Made by a program: the position numbers and the translations under genes
The notes under the pieces: model-generated
What the model saw: the letters and a program-made list of their open reading frames with translations, nothing else
Told to the model about the DNA's origin: nothing
Databases searched by the model: none
NCBI RefSeq assembly: GCF_051900415.1
Contig: NZ_JBHZGL010000016.1
Location: forward strand, 4,213 to 68,212
DNA length: 64,000 bases
Reading direction: 5' to 3'
From: Frateuria_A sp051900415
Lineage (GTDB): Bacteria; Pseudomonadota; Gammaproteobacteria; Xanthomonadales; Rhodanobacteraceae
In this document: positions 48,387 through 56,882 of the stretch, piece after piece
Position numbering within the stretch: position 1 is the first letter of the stretch
Layout: each line of letters opens with the position of its first letter

Positions 48387-48788
48387 TCAGGCCTGCGCGT
48401 GGTCTGTGCAACCCTCGCCGGGTGCTTCGCCCTCTTCCAGTCGATCGAGGAAATCCACGGCGCGACGCAGGTGCGGGATCACGATCGAACCGCCCACCAC
48501 CAGGCCCACGCTGAAGGTCTCGAAGAACTCCTCGCGGGTGACGCCGGCCTCCTTGCACTGCGCCACGTGGTAGCTGATGCAGTCGTCGCAGCGCAGCACC
48601 ATCGAGGCGACCAGGCCGAGCAGCTCCTTGGTCTTCACGTCGAGCGCGCCTGGCTTGTAGGTCTGCGTGTCCAGCGCGAAGAAGCGCCGTACGACCTGGT
48701 TGTCCTCGGACAGGATGCGCTCGTTCATGCGCTGGCGGAACGCGGTGAATTCCGCCACGCGGTCCTTGCTCTTCTCGGCGTCGCTCAT
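48387..48788 (-). CDS. Carboxymuconolactone decarboxylase/AhpD-like protein
   Basis: A 133-residue helical protein with the redox-type pair in MVLRCDDCISYHVAQCKEAG (CxxC with following His), matching the CMD domain. The start ATG 48788 overlaps the stop of grxC by ATGA, so the two are co-translated; pairing with a glutaredoxin fits a thiol-disulfide role. The C-terminus is acidic with a final Cys. It is distinct from the AhpD-like gene at 46350. Confidence 0.85.
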   Translation of the reverse strand: MSDAEKSKDRVAEFTAFRQRMNERILSEDNQVVRRFFALDTQTYKPGALDVKTKELLGLVASMVLRCDDCISYHVAQCKEAGVTREEFFETFSVGLVVGGSIVIPHLRRAVDFLDRLEEGEAPGEGCTDHAQA

Positions 48789-49048
48789 GCGGCCTCGCCC
48801 AGCAGTTGCTTGAGCTTGCCACTTCGGTCGGCGGCGACCAGGTCGTCGTAGCCGCCGACGTGCTGGTCGTTGATGAAGATCTGCGGCACCGTGCGGCGAC
48901 CGCCGCTGCGCTGGAGCATCAGCTCGCGCTGGGCCGGGTCGGCATCCACGCGTACTTCGTTCCACTCCAGCCCCTTGGACTTGAGCAGGTTTTTGGCGGC
49001 CACGCAGTAGGGACACACGGCGGTGGAATAGACCTCGATCTTGGGCAT
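48785..49048 (-). CDS. grxC: Glutaredoxin 3
   Basis: An 87-residue dithiol glutaredoxin. The active site is CPYC at residues 12-15 (YSTAVCPYCVAAKNLL), with TVPQIFINDQHVGGYDDL carrying the cis-Pro and the glutathione-binding GGYDD. It reduces mixed disulfides with glutathione in the cytoplasm. Its stop overlaps the start of the downstream AhpD-like gene by four bases. It diverges from the M48 protease gene. Confidence 0.95.
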   Translation of the reverse strand: MPKIEVYSTAVCPYCVAAKNLLKSKGLEWNEVRVDADPAQRELMLQRSGGRRTVPQIFINDQHVGGYDDLVAADRSGKLKQLLGEAA

Positions 49049-49174
49049 GACGAACGCTCCGGGGGAACTTTGGAACCGGGCCTTTACATGAGGTCCGGGC
49101 CGTCCGTTTGCAAGCAACGGGCGATGAACCGACGCCGGTACCGGCGGTCTGTACTGATGTATTGTCGCCCACCT

Positions 49175-50791
49175 ATGGCCATGGCACCACGACTCGCCCC
49201 CCGCCTGCTCACCGCGCTGGTCACCGCCTGCCTCGCCTTCGGCGCGGGCGCGCAGGAGGACATCCGGCTGCCGGACCTGGGCAGCTCGGCCGACGCGCTG
49301 ATTTCTCCGCAGGACGCCCAGGACTACGGCGCCGCGATGCTGCGCGAGATGCGCTCGCTGGACATGGTGGTCGAAGACCCGCTGCTGGACGACTACCTCA
49401 ACGACCTCGGCTACCGTCTGGTGGCCAGCAGCGACCGTCCGAAAGACCGCTTCACGTTTTTCGTGGTCAAGGACGAGGAGATCAACGCCTTCGCCGCACC
49501 CGGCGGGTACATCGCCGTCAATTCCGGCCTGATCGCCATCACCCGCAGCGAAAGCGAGCTGGCCGGCGTGATCGCCCACGAGATCGGCCACATTACGCAG
49601 AACCATCTGCAACGCGCGTTCGAGGATTCGAAGAAGGACGCGCCGCTGATGGCGCTGGTGCTGCTCGGCGCGGTCGCCGCGGGCGCCAGCTCGCACAGCG
49701 GCGACTCGCCCATGGCGGTGCTGGCTGCGGGCCAGGGCCTGATCGCGCAACGCTCGATCAACTTTACCCGCAAGGACGAGATCGAGGCCGACCGCGTCGG
49801 CATCCAGACGCTGGCTAACGCCGGCTTCGACCCGCGCGCCATGGCCAGCTTCTTCGAGCGCATGCAGGACACCCTGCGCGCCGGTTCCGGCGGTACCGAC
49901 GTGCCCGCGCTGCTGCAGACCCACCCGGTGACGCTCGCGCGCATCAGCGACGCCAAGTCGCGTGCGGGCACGCTGCTGGCCGCGCAGAAGCTGCGCCCGA
50001 GCGGTACCACGCTGGTACGCGGCGACTGGGAGAAGACCACCGCGCCGATCGCCTACGTGAAGGACCCGACCGCGCTGCTTGCCGCCGCCCCGGCCAAAGG
50101 TGGGCTGGATACCTACGCGATGATGCGTGAGCGCACCCGCGTGCTGGCCGGCGACGCTTCCAAGCTGGTCCACTTCTACGACGCGAGCTTCGGCACGACT
50201 GGCTTCGATACCCCCGCCACCCGCTATGGTTACGCGCTCGCGTTGACCCGCAGCGGCGCCGGCGCGCCGGCGATCGCGCAGCTCAAGCCCCTGCTCGCGG
50301 CCCACCCGGACAACCTGATCCTCAACCTGGCGATGGCCGACGCGCAGTTGCAGGATGGCCAGCGTGCCGACGCCCTGGCGCGCTACGCCCGCCTCAACAC
50401 CCGCTCGCCGCACAATCGCGCGGTCGCGCTGGCCTACGCCAAGGCGCTGACCGCCGGGGGCGATACCGACCAGGCGACGCTCGCCGCCTCCCTGCTGCGC
50501 CCGCTGCTGGACAACGCCGACGAACCGGACATCTACCGCAGCTACGCACGCGCCAGCGACAAGGCCGGCGACAGCGTACGCGCCGGCGAGGCCTATTCGG
50601 ACGCCAGTTACCTCTCCGGCCGCCCGTTCGATGCCATGGAGCAACTGAAGCGGCTGCTCAAGCGCGACGACCTGGACTACTACGCCCGCGCGCGCATCCA
50701 GGCACGCATCGCCGACCTGACGCCGCTGGTGCTGGAACTGCGCAAGCGCAAGGTGCAGACGGTGGACAATCCGGACGGGCGGAGCCAGTAG
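49175..50791 (+). CDS. Periplasmic M48 metalloprotease with TPR tail (BepA-like)
   Basis: About 538 residues; ATG 49175 is taken, with 49157 and 49181 also open and no clear ribosome site. A signal peptide ends GAGA. The zinc site is HEIGH in LAGVIAHEIGHITQNH with the third ligand in DEIEADRVG. Residues 300-530 are helical and repeat-like, consistent with TPRs. It fits BepA/YfgC, a protease and chaperone that handles LptD and the BAM complex at the outer membrane. E. coli BepA is 487 residues, so this one has a longer linker. Confidence 0.88.
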   Translation: MAMAPRLAPRLLTALVTACLAFGAGAQEDIRLPDLGSSADALISPQDAQDYGAAMLREMRSLDMVVEDPLLDDYLNDLGYRLVASSDRPKDRFTFFVVKDEEINAFAAPGGYIAVNSGLIAITRSESELAGVIAHEIGHITQNHLQRAFEDSKKDAPLMALVLLGAVAAGASSHSGDSPMAVLAAGQGLIAQRSINFTRKDEIEADRVGIQTLANAGFDPRAMASFFERMQDTLRAGSGGTDVPALLQTHPVTLARISDAKSRAGTLLAAQKLRPSGTTLVRGDWEKTTAPIAYVKDPTALLAAAPAKGGLDTYAMMRERTRVLAGDASKLVHFYDASFGTTGFDTPATRYGYALALTRSGAGAPAIAQLKPLLAAHPDNLILNLAMADAQLQDGQRADALARYARLNTRSPHNRAVALAYAKALTAGGDTDQATLAASLLRPLLDNADEPDIYRSYARASDKAGDSVRAGEAYSDASYLSGRPFDAMEQLKRLLKRDDLDYYARARIQARIADLTPLVLELRKRKVQTVDNPDGRSQ

Positions 50792-50848
50792 CCCGGCGCC
50801 TCACGAGAGCCACGTCTCCGGGCCTTGCACAAGAAGCGCGGTCCCGAG

Positions 50849-50980
50849 CTTCCCCCGCGAACGCGGGGGCAGGTGCCGACAGGCGGATTGGGGGCGCTCT
50901 TGGCGGGGAGCTTGGGGGCCTGTCGCAAGACCTTCCCCATCCGCCCTGCGGGCACTTTCCCCCGTGGGACGGGGGAAGGA
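50849..50980. repeat. CCCCATCCGCC element with swapped halves
   Basis: The order is CTTCCCCCGCGAACGCGGGG, GGTGCCGACAGGCGGATTGG, then CCTTCCCCATCCGCC and CACTTTCCCCCGTGGGACGG. The two halves seen at 13811 and 46828 appear here back to front, as if the element is a boundary between tandem copies. It fills the gap before phoB. Confidence 0.75.
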
Positions 50981-50996
50981 ACCTCCTCCCCGCCCG

Positions 50997-51033
50997 GTGT
51001 CATCCCCACGTAACATTCCCCCATTGCAATAAG
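50997..51033 (+). promoter_or_regulatory. Possible PHO-box-like promoter of phoB
   Basis: GTGTCAT at 50997 is close to the PHO-box half site CTGTCAT, and GTAACAT follows at 51010, with a -10-like CAATAA at 51027. The spacing of the half sites (13, not 11) is off, so this is weak. The segment is AT-richer than its flanks. Confidence 0.25.
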
Positions 51034-51059
51034 CCCGTCACAGGCCAGGCGCAAACCGC

Positions 51060-51749
51060 GTGCACAAGCGCATCCTCATCGTCGAAGACGAAGCCTCCAT
51101 CCGCGACATGGTCACCTTCGCCCTGCACAAGGCCGGCATGGAGGCCATGCAGGCGGCCGATGCCCGCGCGGCCCAGATCGCCATCGCCGAGCAGGTGCCG
51201 GACCTGATCCTGCTGGACTGGATGCTGCCGGGTACCAGCGGACTGGAGCTGGCGCGGCGGCTGCGAAAGGAAGAGCTCAGCCGCGAAATCCCGATCATCA
51301 TGCTCACCGCGCGCGGCGAGGAAATGGACCGGGTCAACGGCCTGGAAGCCGGCGTCGACGACTACGTCGTCAAGCCGTTCTCCACCCGCGAGTTGATCGC
51401 CCGCATCAAGGCGGTGCTGCGCCGCAGCCAAGGCGACGACGGTACCGGCATGGTGGAACTGGGCGGCCTGCGCATCGACGGTCCGGCGCACCGCGTCTTC
51501 GCGGGCGAGGAGCCGGTGCCGATCGGCCCCACCGAATACCGCCTGCTCTACTTCTTCATGACCCATCCCGAGCGCGTCTACACCCGCGCGCAGTTGCTCG
51601 ACCATGTCTGGGGCGGCAGCGTGTACGTGGAAGAACGCACAGTCGACGTGCACATCCGCCGACTGCGCAAGACGCTCGAACCCTGGCAGCTGGACGGCAT
51701 GGTGCAGACGGTGCGCGGCTCCGGCTACCGCTTCTCGGCCAGCGCCTGA
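51060..51749 (+). CDS. phoB: Phosphate regulon response regulator PhoB
   Basis: A 229-residue OmpR/PhoB-family regulator with a GTG start at 51060. The receiver has acidic residues in VEDE, Asp53 in LLDWMLPGTSG and the Lys in VVKPFSTRE; the winged-helix DNA-binding domain occupies the C-terminal 100 residues (GPTEYRLLYFFMTHPERVYT, VYVEERTVDVHIRRLRKTLE). When phosphorylated by PhoR it activates phosphate-starvation genes. phoR follows after 24 bases, then ppk1 and ppx, a conserved order. Confidence 0.95.
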   Translation: MHKRILIVEDEASIRDMVTFALHKAGMEAMQAADARAAQIAIAEQVPDLILLDWMLPGTSGLELARRLRKEELSREIPIIMLTARGEEMDRVNGLEAGVDDYVVKPFSTRELIARIKAVLRRSQGDDGTGMVELGGLRIDGPAHRVFAGEEPVPIGPTEYRLLYFFMTHPERVYTRAQLLDHVWGGSVYVEERTVDVHIRRLRKTLEPWQLDGMVQTVRGSGYRFSASA

Positions 51750-51773
51750 GTCACCTGCCCCCGGACCCGACGC

Positions 51774-52817
51774 ATGACCCGCGCACGCCGCCTCGCCATC
51801 ACCCTGCACGACCTGCGCGACGCGGCTGACAGCCTGCCCGACGCGATCGTGTTGCTGGACGAAGCCTGGCGCGTGCGCTGGTTCAACCGCGCCGCCGAGA
51901 CGCTGCTGGGCCTGCGCCGCGGCAAGGATCGCGGCGTGCTGCTCTCCGACCGACTGCAGGGCACCGACCTGGCCGCCTGGCTGCGCGCCGGGTCGCGGAT
52001 GCCGCTGCACGACGTGGCGGCGCCCGGCCGCGCCGAAGGCCACCTGGACGTCTCCGTGCAGCCCTTCGGCCGCCGCCAGCGGATGTTGCTGGGACGCGAC
52101 ATCAGCCCGCTGACGCGGCTGGAGCAGATCCGCCGCGACTTCGTAGCCAACGTTTCGCACGAACTGCGCACGCCACTCACCGTGATCCACGGTTACCTGG
52201 AACTGCTCGACCCGGAGGACGTGCCCGAGCTGGCCCCGGTGCTCGGCGAGATGCGTGCGCAGTCCAAGCGCATGGGCCAGATCGTGGAAGACCTGCTGAC
52301 CCTCTCGCGCCTGGAAACGCAGGACCACGTGGTCGACGAGCGCGTGCCGATGGCCGCGTTGCTTGCCACCCTGCGCAAGGAAGCCGAGGCGCTGAGCCAG
52401 GGCCGACACCAGGTCACGCTGGAGGCGGAAACGGACTGCGACCTGCTCGGCTCCCCGAAGGACCTGCACAGCGCGTTGTCCAACCTGGTCAGCAACGCCG
52501 TGCGCTACACCCCGAACGGCGGCCGCATCATGATCGGCTGGCGCCGTACGGTCGACGGCGCGACCTATTCGGTCACCGACACGGGCTACGGCATTCCGGC
52601 CAGCCACCTGGCGCGACTGACCGAGCGCTTCTACCGCGTCTCCTCCAGCCGCTCGCGCGAGACCGGCGGCACCGGGCTGGGGCTGTCCATCGTCAAGCAC
52701 GTACTCAACCTGCATCAGGGGCGCCTGAGCGTGGAAAGCGCGCCGGGCAAGGGCTCCACGTTCGCCTGTCATTTCGGGCCTGAACGCCTGCTGCCCGCCG
52801 AACCGGGCACCCTGTAG
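51774..52817 (+). CDS. phoR: Phosphate regulon sensor kinase PhoR, lacking membrane helices
   Basis: A 347-residue histidine kinase. It starts directly with a PAS domain (SLPDAIVLLDEAWRVRWFNRA), then His129 in FVANVSHELRTPLTV, N-box NLVSNAVRYTP and G-boxes DTGYGIP, GGTGLGLSIV. No N-terminal transmembrane segments are present, although E. coli PhoR has them, and only 24 bases separate it from phoB, so a longer start is not possible. Signal input must come through the PAS domain or a partner such as the PhoU/Pst system, not seen here. Its TAG stop lies in the opening of a REP element. Confidence 0.92.
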   Translation: MTRARRLAITLHDLRDAADSLPDAIVLLDEAWRVRWFNRAAETLLGLRRGKDRGVLLSDRLQGTDLAAWLRAGSRMPLHDVAAPGRAEGHLDVSVQPFGRRQRMLLGRDISPLTRLEQIRRDFVANVSHELRTPLTVIHGYLELLDPEDVPELAPVLGEMRAQSKRMGQIVEDLLTLSRLETQDHVVDERVPMAALLATLRKEAEALSQGRHQVTLEAETDCDLLGSPKDLHSALSNLVSNAVRYTPNGGRIMIGWRRTVDGATYSVTDTGYGIPASHLARLTERFYRVSSSRSRETGGTGLGLSIVKHVLNLHQGRLSVESAPGKGSTFACHFGPERLLPAEPGTL

Positions 52818-52872
52818 GAGCGCACCTGTGCGCGACCGCGAACCTCCCGGTCGCGCACAGGTGCGCTCCTAC
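52814..52872. repeat. GTAG REP palindrome overlapping the phoR stop codon
   Basis: A nearly perfect palindrome: GTAGGAGCGCACCTGTGCGC pairs with GCGCACAGGTGCGCTCCTAC across 19 bases. GTAG includes the phoR stop. It lies between phoR and ppk1. Confidence 0.92.
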
Positions 52873-52956
52873 AGGGGCCTGCGCGGCTGAAGGCCACCCG
52901 ACCGTATGACGGTGACCGGGTGTACTTGGCCTCCGCATCGTCCAGAATGGGTCCCC

Positions 52957-55053
52957 ATGGCCCGCAAACTGCCGCAAACCGCCACTGCGATCGCCGACCT
53001 GTCCGCGCCGGAGCTGTTCCTGAGCCGCGAGCTGGCCGCGCTGGAGTTCAACTTCCGCGTGCTCGCCATGGCGCGCGATGCGCACGTACCGCTACTGGAA
53101 CGGCTGCGCTACCTGAGCATCGTGGCGAACAACCTCGACGAATTCTTCGAGGTACGCGTGGCGATGCTCAAGCACCACCACGCCTATGGCTCGGCCGCAC
53201 CGGGGCCTGACGGGCTGTCCTCCGGCGAGCTGCTGACGCGCATCCGCGCGCGCGTGCTGGACCTGGTCACCGAACAGTACGCGACCTGGCAGGAACAGCT
53301 CCGCCCACAGCTGGACGCCGAGGGCATACGCTTCCTCACCCGCCACCAGTGGAACGCCGTGCAGCGGCGCTGGCTGCAAGGCTATTTCGAACACGAGGTG
53401 CTGCCGGTGCTCTCGCCGCTGGGCCTGGACCCGGCGCATCCGTTCCCGCGCATCCTCAACAAGACGCTGAACATCGCCGTGGTGCTGCAGGGCCGCGACG
53501 CGTTCGGGCACGAGGGCCACATGGCGCTGGTGCGTGCGCCGCGCTCGCTGCCGCGCATCGTCAAATTGCCGGCCGAAGTCGGTGGCGACGGCGACACCTT
53601 CGTGTTCCTGGCCGAGCTGCTGCAGGCTTTCGTCGACCTGATGTTTCCCGGCTTCAAGGTAGTCGGCTCCTATCAGTTCCGCGTCACCCGCAACAGCGAG
53701 CTGATCGTCGAGGAAGCGGAAGTGGAAAACCTCGCCCGCGCACTCAGCGAGGAATTGCTCGGGCGCGGATACGCGCGGCCGGTGCGGCTGGAAATCGCCA
53801 ACGACTGCCCGAAGGCGATCACCGCCATGCTCGTGGCCAATTTCGAGCTGGAGGCATCGGACGTCTACCGCTGCGACGGCCCGGTCAACATCATCCGCGC
53901 CGGCGGCATCTACGACCACGTGGACCGGCCCGAGCTCAAGTTCCCGCGCTTCGTGCCCTGCCTGCCGGCGGCGATCGAGCCGGGCGCCAACCTGTTCGAG
54001 CTGATCGGCCAGCGCGACGTGCTGCTGCACCATCCCTACGAAAGCTTCGCCGCGGTGGTCGACCTACTGCGCCAGGCCGCCGCCGATCCCGCCGTGCTGG
54101 CGATCAAGCAGACGCTCTACCGCGCCGGCGAGGACACCCCGCTGGTCGACCTGCTGGTGGAGGCCGCGCGCAACGGCAAGGACGTTACCGTGGTGATCGA
54201 GCTGCGCGCGCGCTTCGACGAGGAAGCCAACATCCGCTTGGCCACGCGGCTGCAGGAGGCGGGCGTGCAGGTGGTCTACGGCGTGGTCGGCTACAAGACC
54301 CACGCCAAGATGATGCTGATCGTGCGCCGCGAAACGGACATGCTGCGCCGCTACGTACACCTCTCGACCGGCAACTACCACCAGGCCAACAGCCGGATGT
54401 ACACCGACATCGGCCTGATGACCTCCAACCCGGAGATCGGCGAGGACCTGCACAAGGTGTTCCAGCAGCTCTCCGGCCTGGGCTCGGTGATCAGCCTCAA
54501 GCGCCTGCTGCATTCGCCCTTCACGCTGTACAAGAGCGTGGTCGCCAAGATCGAGCGCGAGACCGCCAACGCGCAGGCGGGCAAGCCGGCGCGCATCGTC
54601 GCAAAGCTCAACGCGCTCAACGAATCGCACGTGATCGAGGCGCTCTACCGTGCCTCGCAGGCGGGCGTGGAGATCGACCTGATCGTGCGCGGGGCCTGCA
54701 CGTTGCGCCCGGGCCTGCCGGGTATTTCCGAGCGCATCCGCGTGCGCTCGATCGTGGGCCGTTTCCTGGAGCACAGCCGCGTGTACTGGTTCGCCAACGA
54801 CGGCCAGCCGGAAATCTACTGCGCCAGCGCCGACTGGATGGAGCGCAACCTGATGCGCCGCATCGAGGTGGCCTTCCCGATCCTCGACCCGGCGCTGGCC
54901 GCACGCGTGTTCGACGAGACGCTGGCCAACGGCCTGGCCGACAACACCCAGGCCTGGCTGCTCGGCAGCGACGGCCGCTACACCCGCGCCGTACCGGGCG
55001 ACCAGCCACCGCACAGCGCGCAGCAGACGCTGCTCGACAAGATTTGCGCATGA
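52957..55053 (+). CDS. ppk1: Polyphosphate kinase 1
   Basis: A 698-residue enzyme that makes polyphosphate from ATP. It has the N-terminal domain (FLSRELAALEFNFRVLAMA, LRYLSIVANNLDEFFEVRV), the middle domain FPRFVPCLPAAIE, and the catalytic C-domains with the phospho-His in VVGYKTHAKMMLIVRRE and LSTGNYHQANSRMYTD, VRGACTLRPGLPG. Start ATG 52957 gives the usual length. It follows phoBR and precedes ppx, so both making and breaking polyphosphate lie beside the phosphate sensor. The REP between phoR and ppk1 may separate their expression. Confidence 0.96.
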   Translation: MARKLPQTATAIADLSAPELFLSRELAALEFNFRVLAMARDAHVPLLERLRYLSIVANNLDEFFEVRVAMLKHHHAYGSAAPGPDGLSSGELLTRIRARVLDLVTEQYATWQEQLRPQLDAEGIRFLTRHQWNAVQRRWLQGYFEHEVLPVLSPLGLDPAHPFPRILNKTLNIAVVLQGRDAFGHEGHMALVRAPRSLPRIVKLPAEVGGDGDTFVFLAELLQAFVDLMFPGFKVVGSYQFRVTRNSELIVEEAEVENLARALSEELLGRGYARPVRLEIANDCPKAITAMLVANFELEASDVYRCDGPVNIIRAGGIYDHVDRPELKFPRFVPCLPAAIEPGANLFELIGQRDVLLHHPYESFAAVVDLLRQAAADPAVLAIKQTLYRAGEDTPLVDLLVEAARNGKDVTVVIELRARFDEEANIRLATRLQEAGVQVVYGVVGYKTHAKMMLIVRRETDMLRRYVHLSTGNYHQANSRMYTDIGLMTSNPEIGEDLHKVFQQLSGLGSVISLKRLLHSPFTLYKSVVAKIERETANAQAGKPARIVAKLNALNESHVIEALYRASQAGVEIDLIVRGACTLRPGLPGISERIRVRSIVGRFLEHSRVYWFANDGQPEIYCASADWMERNLMRRIEVAFPILDPALAARVFDETLANGLADNTQAWLLGSDGRYTRAVPGDQPPHSAQQTLLDKICA

Positions 55054-55074
55054 CCCCGCGAGCGCCGACCTCCC

Positions 55075-55166
55075 GTAGGAGCGCACCTGTGCGCGACCGC
55101 AATGCATGGCACGTCCATGGGTTCAGCACCGGCCGCCATGGCGGTCCCGCACAGGTGCGCTCCTGC
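55075..55166. repeat. GTAG REP palindrome with extended loop
   Basis: Arms GTAGGAGCGCACCTGTGCGC and CCGCACAGGTGCGCTCCTGC flank a longer centre that has its own short inverted repeat (GGCCGCCATGGCGGTC). It lies between ppk1 and ppx. Confidence 0.88.
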
Positions 55167-55234
55167 AGCATGGCGTCCGCGTGCGTCTGGCCCCGCGTGG
55201 CAGAATGCCCGCTTCACCTGCCTGGAACCCCCGC

Positions 55235-56749
55235 GTGACCACCGAGCCCGTACCCATCAAGGATGGCGAGCTGATAGCGGCCGTCGACCTGGGCTCGAAC
55301 AGTTTCCACATGGTGGTCGCGCGCATGGAGCACGGCGAGCCGCGCGTTATCGATCGCCTGCGCGACAGCGTGCGCCTGGCCGCCGGCCTGCGTTCGGACG
55401 GCACGCTGGACGCGGCTCATCGCGCCCGTGCGCTGGCCAGCCTGGCGCGCTTCGGCCAGCGCATCGAGAGTCTTCCTTCCGCCAACGTGCGCGCAGTGGC
55501 CACCAATACCGTGCGGCGCCTTTCCTCGCCGCACAACTTCCTGGGCGCGGCAGAGGACGCGCTGGGCCATCCCGTGGAGATCGTCTCCGGCCGCGAGGAA
55601 GGTCGGCTCATCTTCCTTGGCGTGGCGCATGACCTGCCCGCCTCGCGCGAGCCGCGGCTGGTCATCGACGTGGGTGGTGGCAGTACCGAATTCATCATCG
55701 GCCGCGGGCTCGCGCCGCTGCATACCGAGAGCGTGCAGGCCGGATGCATCGCCTCGACGTTGCGTTTCTTTCCCGGCGGCCGGCTTACGCCCAAGCGCTG
55801 GCAGCGCGCGCGCAGCGAAGTGGGTGTGCTGCTGCAGCAGTTTGCCGAGGATTTTCGCGAAGCCGGCTGGCAGGAGGCCTACGGCTCCTCGGGTAGCGCC
55901 AAGGCCGTCGACGCCGTGGTACAGGCGATGGGCCTGACCGACGACGGCGTCACCCTCGACGCCCTGGCCGAGTTGCGCGAAGCGGTGCTGGAACAGGGCC
56001 AGATGGACCTGTTGCGGCTGCCCGGCCTGACCGAGGAACGCGCGCCGGTGTTCGCCGGCGCGGTGGTGATCCTCGAAGCTGCGTTCGAGGCGCTGGGCAT
56101 CGACCACATGCGCGTGTGCGAAAGCTCCATGCGCGAAGGCCTGCTGTGGGACCTGCTTGGGCGCGCCGGCGGCCGCGACCCACGTACCGACAGCATCGAC
56201 GCGCTCGCTACCCGCTACGGCGTCGATCGCGCGCAGGCGCGGCGCGTCGAGCAGACGGCCCTGAGCCTGTTCGACCAGGTCGCGCGTCCCTGGAAGCTGG
56301 ATACCGAGGCGCGCGAGTGGCTCTCCTGGGCCGCCCGCGTGCACGAGATCGGACTGGCCATCGCGCACAGCCAGCATCACCACCACGGTGCCTACATCCT
56401 GCGCCACGCCGACCTGGCCGGTTTCTCGCGGCAGGAGCAGCAACTGCTTTCGGCGGTGATCGAGGCGCACCGGCGCAAGCCGGCCAAGGCACTGATCTCG
56501 GTACTGCCGCAGCGCTACCGCGCGCTAGCCCGGCACATCACCGCGCTGCTGCGGCTGGCTGTGCTGTTCCGCCGTGGGCGTCGCGCCGAGTCGCTGCCGC
56601 CACTGAAGCTCAGCGCCACCAGCCATCGCCTGCGCCTGGCCATTCCGGCTACATGGCTTGACCAGCACCCACTGACCGAGGCGGACCTGGAGCAGGAACA
56701 GGGGCCGATGGCGGAACTGGGTTTGACGCTCGAAATCCAGCGCACCTGA
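55235..56749 (+). CDS. ppx: Exopolyphosphatase
   Basis: About 504 residues from GTG 55235; ATG 55205 is ten codons upstream and also possible. The ASKHA phosphatase fold shows in LIAAVDLGSNSFHMVVARM, ATNTVRRLSSP, GREEGRLIFLG and VIDVGGGSTEFIIG. A C-terminal HD-like domain follows (AARVHEIGLAIAHSQHHHHG). It removes phosphate from polyphosphate ends; GppA (pppGpp hydrolysis) is closely related and cannot be excluded. Next to ppk1, it closes the Pho/polyphosphate block. Confidence 0.93.
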   Translation: MTTEPVPIKDGELIAAVDLGSNSFHMVVARMEHGEPRVIDRLRDSVRLAAGLRSDGTLDAAHRARALASLARFGQRIESLPSANVRAVATNTVRRLSSPHNFLGAAEDALGHPVEIVSGREEGRLIFLGVAHDLPASREPRLVIDVGGGSTEFIIGRGLAPLHTESVQAGCIASTLRFFPGGRLTPKRWQRARSEVGVLLQQFAEDFREAGWQEAYGSSGSAKAVDAVVQAMGLTDDGVTLDALAELREAVLEQGQMDLLRLPGLTEERAPVFAGAVVILEAAFEALGIDHMRVCESSMREGLLWDLLGRAGGRDPRTDSIDALATRYGVDRAQARRVEQTALSLFDQVARPWKLDTEAREWLSWAARVHEIGLAIAHSQHHHHGAYILRHADLAGFSRQEQQLLSAVIEAHRRKPAKALISVLPQRYRALARHITALLRLAVLFRRGRRAESLPPLKLSATSHRLRLAIPATWLDQHPLTEADLEQEQGPMAELGLTLEIQRT

Positions 56750-56771
56750 GCCTTACCACCCCATCTCCAAT

Positions 56772-56797
56772 CCCCGCGCACGGGGGAAGGATCGAGG
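56772..56797. repeat. Fragment of the CCCCATCCGCC element
   Basis: CCCCGCGCACGGGGGAAGGA repeats the inner hairpin of the elements at 13811 and 50849, without the outer arms. It is a decayed copy between ppx and the PPIase gene. Confidence 0.45.
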
Positions 56798-56882
56798 GCG
56801 TGGCGCTCCGGACAGCGCGCGCTTCAGCCTGAACAACGCCACCGCGTATCATGCGCAGGCAATCCATACAGGTTCCGCACGC

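Noticed and set aside
48785..50644. A 619-codon minus-strand frame extending grxC upstream
   Set aside because: The extension is antisense to the M48 protease; grxC alone gives the normal length of 87 residues.
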